From Eudromia elegans (Eukaryota; Chordata; Aves; Tinamiformes; Tinamidae): 64,000 bases of DNA. This document shows positions 1-9,892 of this stretch, piece after piece. The notes below the pieces were generated by a model that worked only from the letters and a program-made list of their open reading frames with translations, was not told where the DNA came from and ran no database searches. Made by a program: the position numbers and the translations under genes. The stretch is from assembly GCA_003342815.1 (NCBI GenBank), contig PTEX01000003.1:4316754-4380753 (forward strand), given 5' to 3'. Each line of letters starts with the position of its first letter. Positions within the stretch are counted from its first letter, which is position 1.

Positions 1-19
1 AAAAAAAAAAAAAAAAAAA
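1..19. repeat. poly(A) tract at window edge
   Basis: An uninterrupted run of 19 A's starts the window, so its true left boundary is not visible. It could be a simple repeat inside a UTR, or the tail of a plus-strand retroelement lying to the left. Nothing here separates the two. Confidence 0.9.
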
Positions 20-930
20 GACTCGACCAGGAGCAATAATTTAAAAATGCACATTTTGCTTTGGATGCACTGTTGTTCATATAAAAGTTGTAAATATTTG
101 TTTATTTAAACAGACTGAAAAGTGCAAAATGGAGATGAGCAACATGCATTTTTTTTTAATGTACAAAACTTTATATGCACTCCAAATATTATAATTTCTA
201 ATATTTTTAAATTTTATATTTGAGTTGTACAGAATTAAGCATTAATCAAATATTTCATCCTTACTTAACATTATCATTTCCTTAAAATATTATTACAAGA
301 TTTAAATTCTGTTCTAATAATGGAGAAAAAGGTTTTTTTTTTACTGTCTACCTCACTATAATGCAAGTATTTACAACTCTAAAGTTATCTGAGGTAAATT
401 AATATTCAGAACATTTTTACAATACACCTTTACTGGACAATACAACAAATATTACTGTATTATTAAACCATTTTTTTTCAAAAAGTCAGTTTGCTTTTAT
501 ATGTTCTATTATTTGATTAAGTAATTATGAGTTCTCAAGTAAACATTGGCTTCTGTTGTCAAATGCTGTTGGGTTAAGTTGGAGTAAGTGCCACTTTAAG
601 ACTTACTTAAAGCCATTTTTCCTATATGAAGACTTTTTTTTTTTTTTGTATGCTCGTAAAATCTTTAATTTCCTCCTGGTGTCATAAATATGCAAGAAAT
701 CGCATTATGATTTTACGTATTTTATGCAGTGATTTGTGTAAATGTAATTGGGGGAATGCATTAAGTGGAAAAAAAATTCAGGCAAGCATTTGTAAATACA
801 ATCCGTACCGGGCACGTTTATATACACTGTATTATGATGACAAGCAAAAAGATAATGAATGTTTTATAAATGATATTTATTTTTGATGCAATGGGTAATA
901 TATTTATTAAATATTTCCTGGTTATCCCCT
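20..930 (+). other. AT-rich, 3'-UTR-like block
   Basis: This block is clearly more AT-rich than the rest of the window and has no long open frame. It has several features common in conserved vertebrate 3' UTRs: two Pumilio-type TGTAAATA octamers (89-96 and 791-798), ATTTA pentamers near 100-105, 874-878 and 902-906, U-rich runs at about 150-158, 333-342 and 632-643, and an ATTAAA signal at 906-911. After about position 935 the base composition changes abruptly to GC-richer sequence. That would fit the end of a terminal exon read on the plus strand, with the coding part left of the window. I do not recognise the gene. The alternative is an ordinary AT-rich intergenic block; a transcript or conservation track would decide. 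Confidence 0.35.
906..911 (+). terminator. Possible polyadenylation signal ATTAAA
   Basis: ATTAAA, the commonest variant of AATAAA, lies in an AU-rich setting about 20-25 bases before the composition shift at about 930-935. A moderately G/T-rich stretch follows at about 950-965. It is the last such hexamer in the 3'-UTR-like block. Isolated hexamers are frequent in AT-rich DNA, so confidence is low. Confidence 0.3.
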
Positions 931-3900
931 AGATAATGAAGAACTATTCAATGAGTGGCTGTTTCGCTAGGAGAGGATCGCAGCCCTCTCGTAAGGCTGG
1001 GGGTGCAGAGGCCCCGGGGAGCGTGGGGGCTCTGAGCTGGGTCCCTTCAAGGAAAGGTTCATCTCCAACGCAGGAGAGCTGGAAGAGCCACTCACCTTGT
1101 AGCAACTGTGGAATGTGTGTGAAAACAAGGATCTTTTCATGGCAAGTGGAGGGTTTTTTTACCACATCACAAGATCTCATCTCACACGTTTTTCCCTGGC
1201 AAAAGCTCCCTTTCTGGGACTGGGACGTGAACAAAGGATTCCGGAGCTGGACCTGGGAATGTGAATGAGCGACTGAGTGACCACTACGAGGGTCCGGCCT
1301 TAGTTGGTGTGCAGCTTTCCAGAGGGATATATCTGCGTGGTGTTTAATGGTGTTTCAAAGTTGTGACTAAAGTTTGGAAATAGCCACTAAAGCTCTCCTT
1401 AGCCTGACCTAACTGTGTGGGGTCCCACTGTGCATCCAGCGTCCACTCTCATTATAACTGAAAACTGTAAAAATGGCGCAAAGAAAATCTGCACACCAGC
1501 AAACTGGAGTACACTCTACAACAAAAGGCAATCAAGACAGATAAGACGACATAAACTGGAAATGACTGTGACGTAAAAATCTGAAATTCTACAAAATTCA
1601 CAGACAGCAAAGCACTTACAGGCTGAATGAATCGTCTCCTAATTTCACTGTCCAGCGAGCAAGCGAAGCATCAGAGAGTGCTTCAGCTCAAATAGTGCAG
1701 CAGAGCTTTTCAGCGCAAGTTCCTCCTAGTGCAAAAGCAGCACTGCTTCTGCGTCAAGCCCTTACGACGTGCTCACGAGCGAGCTGTCTCGTCCCGTGCA
1801 CCTCAGAAGCTGCACTGGGGATTTTAGCTGGACTAAACATGCTCTGGGAGGCCCGAGGAGTCTCGCCTTGGGAGAAGTCCTCAAAGCAGCAGCAGCGAAG
1901 ATTTTGCTGTCTTGGATGTGCATGGCAGAGCTCTTGGTACCTCCTCCTCTGTTAGCTGATTTTTGGGGAACAGATTTAATGGCCAGAAAAGGTTTGTTCC
2001 AAGTGGCTGGGCTTGTTGACCTCCAGGTAAAGAAGTGCATCTGAAAGGACACAAAAGTGGTCAGAAGTTGGAGTATCTATTTTGGAGACAAGGCTCTTGG
2101 ATTTTGGTATTAGAAGAGAGGAAATGTGGCCATTTTTGAGCATGTCTTTTGGATACTATAGTTAATATAACATTATCTCAGCCTCTTTCGGCAAGTCTGT
2201 ACCTCCTAAAGACAGAATCTCTGCTTGTTTCCTTTTTTAGTTCTGCAATATTCTTTTGTACAAACCTGAGAAGGAGCAGTGCAATTTGGAGAAGGAGACA
2301 TGTAAGGATAGAGCAAAGCTGAGAGATTGTCTTTCCTTCCTTGTACCTCCCTTCCTCTCTCCTGTCCTCTCTCTAAGTGCTCACCAGTGACCTGAACAAA
2401 AACCATCAGTGATTATTGTTTCAGTTTCTAGCACTAATAATGCAGGCTTTTGTTATGGAGCAATCCAAAAATGGTAATCCCGTGGAAGTACAGCACAGAT
2501 CCATCTGTCCTGCCAACGTAATAGGAATTGTCTTTCCCCTTTCTCGACTCCCCATGCTCAAGATGCTATTCAAAGAGGGGAAATCATTTCTTTTATTATG
2601 TTGCTGGCCAGAAGAGGGAGCAGAATCTATGAAGTAGTGGGACGAGATAGCAGCAAATAAAGGACAGCTGAAGTGAGCCTGCCTGATCGGGTCGCGTGCA
2701 CCAGCCAATGTTTCGCAGTCCATCCCTCTCACTGACTGTGTTGCTCAAACACAACAAAGCCACGGACACTTCCTTGAACTATCGGTATGCGATAGAACAA
2801 TTAAATAGAGAATTTAGTGTTTTTTCATCTACATGAAAAAAAATACAGGAGGGTGTAAGCCCTGTCTTTGTAAGGGATGCTCCTCCTTTTTAGACTCCAA
2901 ACTCCCTCTTACACTCACTTATGGAGACTTTCATAATTTTGCAAATGATTTGTGTGGAAAAACAGTACATGGTCTTCCATAGACAGTAGGCCCAGCCTTC
3001 TTCCAGCCTATCTGTTGATGAGAGGTCATTTTCCTGAAATGTATAAAATAAGCATGTTTACTTTTACACAGGTATGGGACCAGAAGTACCGAGTAACCAG
3101 GATGTTACCTGGGGTCAGAGTTGTTCATCTCTGTTTCAGAAGCCCATCTGAGGCCTTGAACAAGTCAAGTGACTTCTAGGCAGCAAAGCCTGAACAGACC
3201 AGAGCCTGGAGCCCATTCTGCTCTGTAGAGGCCCGTGTGCTATACAGCATTATACTGCTTTAGAGAAGTGTGCTCTTGTCAGCATTCAGCTCTATTATAT
3301 GATTAGATTTCCAAATATTTGCTCTTGTTTCTTTACAATGTCAGACTGGTTGTAAACTTCCAGCTGTTCATTATTGAGACAGGAGAGTCAACCCAGTTCC
3401 ACTGCTGTGCTCATCGCCTGCCCCTTTCTCAATGACTACAGCCCTGAAAGCCATCACCTCTCCAATCTATGTCGGTTAATATGCATTATTATTTAGCAAG
3501 TTATATTGCTGGGTATTAAAAAGGGTTCTCCCAGTGTTTTAACCTGAGCTATTTTTTGTACTGCATCAGCCTGGAGCAGCGTATGGGCTGCTATGTTCAA
3601 CTATGTGTTACGTTTTGGCTACCTCAGTCTGTCACAAAACTAGAATTGGTTTTAACTTGGCATTCAGCTGACCTTTTTACTGGAACGGAGAAGTCTATGA
3701 TCAGAATGAAGACTTTTATCCTCTAAGGCCACTTTTCCTGCTAATAATTTTCACTCCTACTTTTTTAAAAAAAAAAAAAATTTTTTTTGAGAATTTTCCC
3801 CCTGCAGACCATTATTTAATCTGTAGAAGATGAATTTAAGATTTTTAGTGCACTTCATGCTTAGGAGAACACTAGGGTAGAGTAAGTGAGAAGAATCCTA

Positions 3901-4049
3901 GGATGCCAACACGCCAATTTAGCAGCAAGAGCTTTGAACCACGTGGCTAAGGAAAAGTGCAGGTGAAGAAGGAAATTGTTGTTTTGGTTGATGATTCATT
4001 TCTAGGGTGGAAGTGGGAAATTGCAGGAGGGCCGTGGAAGAACAAAAGG
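931..4049. other. Non-coding, no gene seen
   Basis: Mixed-composition DNA. Short open frames overlap on both strands (for example 936-1268 plus and 944-1234 minus), but none has recognisable motifs or splice context. The only distinct low-complexity element is the T/A tract at 3761-3788. Confidence 0.6.
3761..3788. repeat. T6-A14-T8 homopolymer palindrome
   Basis: Six T's, fourteen A's and eight T's in succession. Either junction can fold back on itself. Such tracts are prone to slippage and exclude nucleosomes. Confidence 0.85.
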
Positions 4050-4089
4050 GATAACTTAAGGGCAAACTGCCAAACATCTGAGATGTCTT

Positions 4090-4362
4090 TACGCTAATGC
4101 TAAGAGTGTGGAGAATAAACAGGAAGAACTAGAAGTCTTGGGACACAACAAAGGCTACAGTTTAATCAGCATCACACGGGCTCAGTGGAATAAATCGCTG
4201 CGCTTGAATATTAGCAGAGAGAGTATAATTTGTGGAGGAAGAACAGGCAGAAAAAAAGGGAAGAATATTATCTGGTCTATTAGGAATGTGTGCAAGGCCA
4301 GAGAGACGGGAGGGACAGACGTGTCGAAGATAAAATGGAGTGGAACTGTAGAGCTCTCCTAG
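4090..4362 (+). pseudogene. CR1-like ORF2 5' remnant (endonuclease start)
   Basis: An open stretch within the old LINE whose first residues match the opening of CR1 ORF2: an NKQEELEVL motif followed by GYSLISIT, which corresponds to the EN-domain GYDIIAIT-type strand. In an intact element this domain nicks target DNA for target-primed reverse transcription. Past about residue 40 the similarity fades, and the catalytic residues of the endonuclease are not visible. The stop at about 4360 and later frame changes make it a relic. The short ATG-initiated frame starting at 4108 is the part of this that a gene caller might report; it is not a host gene. Confidence 0.6.
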
Positions 4363-4374
4363 CGATTACTTAAT

Positions 4375-4390
4375 GAGGAGGAGGAGGAGG
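4375..4390. repeat. (GAG)n microsatellite
   Basis: Five GAG units within the ancient LINE. Short and imperfectly bounded. Confidence 0.8.
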
Positions 4391-6000
4391 TCAACGTTTT
4401 TTGAGCAACTACTGGGAGTGTCCAGAGGATACGAGGTAGTGGTAATAGAGGGCTTTATCTGAGTGGATATTTGTTGGAAGGAAAAAAAAAAGCCTAGCAC
4501 AGACAGTTTCTCAAGTTTCTGGAATGTGTTGGGACAACGTTTTGTTTCAAAGAGTGGAGGCAGTTCCAGGAGACACGGCGAGATAAGGCTGTGATAGAGA
4601 GGTCTAATAAAGAGCAACTTCCTAGAAGGTGATTAGAGCTCCTGGGTCTGTGGAAAAGAATTGGGAGCAGGAGAGCAACACTAAATGATTCCTGTAAAGC
4701 AGAATTCCAGCATTTCAGGGAACAGGTAGAGAAGGTTCTGCAGGGAGGAACTGGAATGAGAGAGGAATTGAGAGGCGAGTTGGGAAAAAAGGCCCCATAA
4801 GAAGGTGTCCTGCTGGGACGGCATAGTAGGAATCAGGGAGACCAGTCAAGAGGTGTCTGACCATCTGAAAACAAGAATTTACAGAAAGAGAAAATAAAAG
4901 GATGCTGCACAAGGGTAAGGGAAAGGCTAATGTCTACAGAACGTTACAGGCACAAAAATAGAAATAAGAAGAAAGGAAAGGAAAGGATTACCACTTCCAT
5001 GGAATGGTGAACAAAGGACGAATGACACAGACCAAAGTGGGGAGCACCTTATTCTTTACAAATAAGGGTTACCAGAAACCTAATGCAGTTAGGGCTAGTA
5101 AGAGAATTGAAAGCCAGGCCAGATCAGGGGAAAAAAAAGGTGAAAGAATATCTGAATAAAATATTCAAAGCAGGAAGCCCTGATAACACTTATCTGGCAT
5201 GATCAAAGAAATAAGCACAGCCAACTTTGAATACTAAAAATTATCTTTAGGAACACTCAGAAGAATGATGAAGAACCCAGAAGCAGAAGATTTATGAAGT
5301 ACCCAGAAGTTGCCCATTAGCCAACTTGCCTCAAATACTTTGAAAAATACAGAAAAAAAAGCAGCTTGATAAAATAGCAATTGCAGAATAATAACATGAT
5401 AAAAACATCCAACATGAATTTATACGGAACAAATCACATCCAGCTAGTCTCATTTTCCTCTTTGATAAAGGTGAAGTGAAACTCAGGCACTTAAGAGGGA
5501 GTTTCAAATTATCTCGCTACATGAAAGCAGTGGTTTGAGGTATGTACAAAGAAATGTAATCACAGGAAGTGCAAAATATTGCACTTAAGGAGAGAGAATC
5601 TTATGCATAAGCTACACAATGGAAAATTTGTCTATATTATGTTTCTGCAGGAAAGAATCTGGTCTTTAGAGTGGGATAAATCCTGCCTATGAGTTAACAA
5701 AACAATACTGTTGCCCTGTTCCAGGGTATAATACTGGGCCACTGTGTATAAGATGTGGTAAATATTCTGCACTGCTTTGGACTGGGGATGGCTCAAATAA
5801 AGTTCTGTGTCCAGTTTTAGACAAAATGCTTTTCCAGATCATTTTCTGGTGTCTTCTAGATCATTAATGGTCTGCCGACTACAGACTGAATAGCACTGCC
5901 TGGCGATTTTAGTGCATCAGGCATGGCATGGATATATGTAAGACAGGGCAGCTCATGCCTGCGTTGTGCTGGAGTCCACAAACGAGGCGTTTTGGGCTTT

Positions 6001-6016
6001 TCTCTCTCTCTCTCTC
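6001..6016. repeat. (TC)8 dinucleotide microsatellite
   Basis: Eight uninterrupted TC units. Short and possibly polymorphic. Confidence 0.9.
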
Positions 6017-6641
6017 CGTGCTTTGAGAGGTATTTTGAGAAATGACTGCCGGGATGGATGGGCCTTGCTGGGTCTATCGGAAGAGGGAGCATTGAGGCTC
6101 CCAGGACCTCTGTGCACAGAGCCTTCTCTGCAGCTCATAGGGCCTTTCCATCACTAACTGCTCGAGGCCAAGGAGATGTGGATGCCATGGCATTCCTCTG
6201 CAATCCACCTATGCACTCCCTGCAATTACCTCCCTTGAGAAATATACACCTATATTTTCCTCTTAAGGTGAGAATAGGGGCATTTATTGTGATGCCTGCT
6301 CCTAAACTGGATAGTACTCCTGTAGAGATGTCGTTGGTACTGAGCACAATGGAATAAAGGTCTCCTGTAGCTTTATATAAGGCATTTTGTTTGATGCACC
6401 CAGCTGAATGCTCCAAGATAGGGCATTTTGCTCCATTCTCCTCCAGCAGCGTCCTGTACTTAGTAAGACTTCCTTATTGCTATCATAAAGCAAATAAGTG
6501 TCTATGGCCTGACAGCAATGTGCTATTTTGATGGACTTCTGTGAATTTACCAATCTCAAGATGTTTTTGATGCTGATATGTTCAAATGAGACCAAAAAAG
6601 CCCACACATCAACTTCCTCAAAAAAAAGTTATTCCAGTTTT

Positions 6642-7136
6642 CTAGTGAATGCTGTTCACCAGCCACAGTTTGTGTACTTGCAGTTGACTTACCATTACTT
6701 TCCAAAGACCATTCCTTGTCCTCAAGCACGTCCATATGGAATTTCTGATGTTCTCTGTGTCACTTACTATCCATGATGTGGGATTACTATCCATTTGTGG
6801 GACGAACTCTGCAGAGGAGGTTTGGATCTTATCGTGATCACCCAGGTAGAAGCACACCAAAAGCTCTGGTCCATCACGCACCAGCAATCCTGCAGACTCC
6901 AGGGAAACAGGTCTCGAATACGTCTGTGTCACGACCTCTGAACAACAGAGAACTGGATATTGCCAATCAGACTGTTCATTTATCTCTTCCACCTCGGAAT
7001 AGTCGGCACTGAGTATGTCACAGGCTCCTGAATATTTGTTGCTTTTTTCTGTTATTTTTGAGTGAAATAAATTACTGCTGTCACCCAGAACTGGAATGCT
7101 ATAGACCATCCTCCTCTTCCTCTTTGCCAATACCAA
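6642..7136 (-). other. Unassigned 164-codon ORF with strong internal splice donor
   Basis: The minus strand is open for 164 codons from an ATG at 7136 (first residues MVLAKRKRRMVYSIP). The inferred protein is mixed-charge, with no membrane segment, signal peptide or motif I can name. At 6692-6687 the minus strand reads GTAAGT, an excellent 5' splice site, which would end an exon at 6693 after residues GLWKVM. Possible acceptors lie near 7086-7100 on the minus strand (for example ...GGGTGACAG), giving a plausible internal exon of about 390-400 bases. More minus-strand open frames continue downstream to about 5856, in shifting frames, which looks more like decay or chance than a gene. By rough estimate, about 0.3 ORFs of this size are expected by chance in the window. 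It may be a real exon, a retro-pseudogene, or noise. Confidence 0.2.
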
Positions 7137-8339
7137 ACACCAAGCTCTGTGAGCAGACTAGTCTCACTCACAAGCCTGATGTTACATGGTCCTCCTATCT
7201 ATCATTCAGGTGCTGTTTCTTTTTGTTCTCGTTAGCCTGGAGCTCTGCAAACCTATTTAACCTGGGATTTACCTCTGCCAAAGGTGGCTCTGCTGGGAGG
7301 CTCTGCAAACAAATTCATCACTGACCCAAAGGGCAGCAGAGCTGACAAATGTAAAACGGCCACCGCACGTCTGTCTGAAAGGCTTGGGGAGAGATAGAGG
7401 GAATAAAGAAGAGTTGTTTATCATTTAAGGACTTTCTGAGTTTTTCTGATTCTGAATTTCCTCCTAGGAGGAATGGGCATCTTGGGGAGGTGGAAAATGC
7501 ACTGAGAGGGGTTTAACCAGGGAGGTCACCCTGGGCCTTTAGAAGTGTGCCAAACAATTTGAAAACGCTGACATTTTTCTTCATCAAAACAACCACCTTT
7601 TTATATTTCTATGGAGTTTTCTCTTGGTCTTGTTGACTAGGCATAACAATTGCCTGTGCAGCTCTCTTCATGACACAATTTCTACTGCAATTTCTAGTAG
7701 AATTTGCAGGGACAGCTACCCAAAGCTTTCTTTGTAACATTTCAGTGTTACCAGATTTGAAAGAGTTAAGTAGCTCAGACAAAATGTACTCTTACATATA
7801 ATACTTTTTATGGCTTGATATTTGTTGTGCATCGATCTCCTTACGTTGCTCGCTCTGGGGTCTGCTCTGCCCGCTCATGGTGACCACCGGGACAGGTTCC
7901 TCGGCACGACGGTGGGAGTTGTTTCAGCAGCCCGGTGATGCCTTTGCTTCCTTTCTTCTTTGGTTCTGGTCTCTCCCGCTTGTGGCAGAGCTTTCACCAG
8001 AGACTCCCAGGCGTGTGGGTCCATCTCTGTTCTAGCAGGGGCTGCCTTGTGTCAGGAACTGTACGCAGGCAAATTCAAAGCAGATTGTTTTATGCAGTGT
8101 CAAATTCTATGGAGATGGAACATAATATGATATGTTGGAGCAGGATATACAGCACATGGCCATAATTCAAGGAAACACATTTCTCCAGCTGGATACCTGC
8201 TATTGAGTTGGAAAAAACATGTGTCCTGCATTCTGGTAGGCTTCTACCAAACAGTGAGAGAACATGGAAGTCAGGTCATTTCTGGTGCGGAGTAGCAGCT
8301 AACGCTGACACGTCTCTCACTGTTGTTAGGACAGGCGAA

Positions 8340-8770
8340 GCACAACCTGAAAAGCCTTCCTGGGCCCTGCAGCCCTGGGTGCACGCTCGGAGAGCGCCGC
8401 GTGCGAATGGGCCGGTGACTTCAGTGACTTGCTCTGCGTTAATCCCCAGCCGGGGCCTCCTGCCAGGCAGAGGCAGGCTGTGCGCGCCGCTTCCCCTCGG
8501 GCTCAGGCCTAGGAGCAATTACCTGCCTCAGCCTACTCCGGAATGACCAAGCGAGTCTGAGCCGTGGCCCTGGAGCGATCCACCCCTCCCAGCCCGTCGC
8601 TCCCGGCCCGCCGAGCGCCGCTCTCCTGCCCCAGGCGCCCTCCCTCTGCCCCCTTGCACAGCACCCGCTCCTAGCTCCCCTTTCTCTCCCGCTTCCAGAC
8701 GTGGCTCTTTCCACCTCAGTCACCCCCTCCCACCATACCAGACCCCACGTCTCTCCGTCCGACAGCTCAA
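8340..8770. promoter_or_regulatory. CpG-island-like islet
   Basis: Roughly 430 bases of high G+C with about 30 CpG dinucleotides by eye, against a CpG-poor background. The densest parts lie around 8385-8420 and 8580-8650. There is no obvious TATA box, and I recognise no coding exon on either side. CpG islands mark most vertebrate promoters and some enhancers. An orphan islet in gene-poor DNA could be an lncRNA promoter or a developmental regulatory element. Open frames of 80-112 codons here follow from the low stop-codon density of GC-rich DNA. Confidence 0.5.
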
Positions 8771-9239
8771 GAGGTGTGCTTCACTCCGGAGCATGGTGTC
8801 CTGCTACTCTGATTCCTCCCCCATAACACTAACTTGGGAAAATGATGATAGAAATCTGTTTTCCCTACTGCATGTTATGTTTTCTCTCTTTTTTCAAATA
8901 TATGTACATAAAAATGGTTCTTTTTTTTTCTTTTTTTTCTTTTTTTTTTTTAAATGATGGGCAGTAATCTTATGCCTCTAGAAAACTGAGATTTCCATGA
9001 ACAGCAAAAAGGATTTTTCTTTTGTTTGTGGGAAACCTTTCACTGATGGTATTAAAAAACCCCATTTTTTAAGGATGGAAGTGAAAACAACATTTTTCTG
9101 TGACTTTCTGTCTCTGCTTCGGCACCCCCCACGATGCCAAGGACCAGCCCTAACGACAAAATGAGCCCCGTTCCTTGTGCTGAGCACCCCTTCCTGGCAT
9201 GTCTGCATGGATAAATCCAGGGGCAGTGCGTGGCCTCAC
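8771..9239. other. Non-coding spacer between two CpG-rich islets
   Basis: AT-richer DNA separating the CpG islets at 8.34-8.77 and 9.24-9.57 kb. It contains the T-rich tract at 8918-8951. No gene seen. Confidence 0.6.
8918..8951. repeat. Interrupted poly(T) tract
   Basis: T-rich low-complexity run of 34 bases broken by single C's. On the minus strand it would be a poly(A) run, but no retroelement body is recognisable next to it. Confidence 0.85.
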
Positions 9240-9892
9240 AGTCTTGTCCTGGATGCTGTGTTGGCTCCTGCTTGACCTAACCTGACACAACTTGCACAGT
9301 GCACCCGATCCCTTGTTTTCCCAAATTCAAAGAGATTCCTCGCGGAAGGCATCAGAAAGCGGAGAAATATGTGTGTAACCCGAGGGCAGGCGGAGGCGGC
9401 TCCGTCGCCAGCGGTCTCCGCAGCAGCTCGGTATTTCTCTGTTGCAGAGCGCCCGCAACGCGTGCTGATGCAGCAAGTGCTATAATTGCGCACCATCCTT
9501 CGGAAAGCGTGTGCATTCTGCAGGGAGCAATGAAAATAGCTGCACAAAGACCAATGCTCCAGCGTGGAGCGTAGGGCAATCGAAACACATTTTCTCTCAT
9601 TAGATGCTGAAGTCTGTAGCAGATTCAATGTTGCGGCACGTGTCTCCCACTTGTGTGCAAGTTGTGCAAAGTTTGTGTACAGCAGGGTACAATAACATTC
9701 AATTTTAAAATTTTCTCTTTTTTTTTCTAACAATATTAAATGTAAAATTAAAAAATAATATATCAAAACCATGTAGAAAGCTAAATCCAGGGTTTTTTCG
9801 CTTTGGATTTCCTGCCTGTTGTGCAGAAAATGATTGTGTTTCTGTGGATCCAGTGGGAGAAGTGTCCTGCCGCTCAGCAGAGCTGGCGACAC
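9236..9892 (-). other. Unassigned 218-codon minus-strand ORF
   Basis: One of the two longest open frames in the window, running antisense across the CpG-rich islet. The inferred protein starts MSPALLSGRTLLPLDPQ. It has a short hydrophobic, leucine/isoleucine-rich stretch at about residues 37-56 (coded by the AT-rich DNA near 9.73-9.78 kb), followed by Cys/Ser/Arg-rich sequence from the CpG-rich part. I recognise no domain, and the composition changes exactly with the DNA composition, as expected for a chance ORF. I saw no convincing Kozak context or splice site. By rough estimate an ORF this long is uncommon by chance at uniform 42% G+C, but local GC richness raises the odds. It is more likely non-coding. 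Confidence 0.12.
9240..9570. promoter_or_regulatory. Second CpG-rich islet
   Basis: About 20 CpGs between 9335 and 9560, concentrated at 9338-9475. The neighbouring sequence to about 9700 is AT-richer, with CACGTG-like and ATTAG motifs (CGGCACGTGTC at about 9635-9645, CTCATTAGATG at about 9596-9606). Together with the 8.34-8.77 kb islet it forms a CpG-enriched pair in otherwise gene-free DNA. The role is inferred from composition only. Confidence 0.4.

Larger units (their letters stand above)
4050..5830 (+). mobile_element. Ancient CR1-like LINE, plus strand, degraded
   Basis: A heavily decayed CR1-type retrotransposon, recognised from protein-level landmarks in the correct order on the plus strand. 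Near 4090-4140 a frame reads YANAKSVENKQEELEVL, as at the start of CR1 ORF2 (endonuclease). Near 5427-5470 a frame reads NKSHPASLIFLFDKGE, equivalent to the CR1 reverse-transcriptase stretch before the LDFSKAFDT block. At about 5570-5630 a frame reads KCKILHLRRENLMHKL, equivalent to the CR1 KCRVLHLG..N block. Near 5786-5817 the bases resemble the conserved EYCVQFW segment. Frameshifts and stops are everywhere, so it is inactive. The region between 4400 and 5300 fits only weakly, and both ends are approximate. The divergence implies an old amniote insertion rather than a recent avian one. Confidence 0.72.
5831..8339. other. Non-coding stretch with one unassigned ORF
   Basis: No recognised gene. 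It holds a (TC)8 tract at 6001-6016 and a run of minus-strand open frames between about 5.86 and 7.14 kb. The longest of these (6642-7136) is described separately. From 7.14 to 8.34 kb I see neither a repeat nor coding sequence. Confidence 0.55.
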
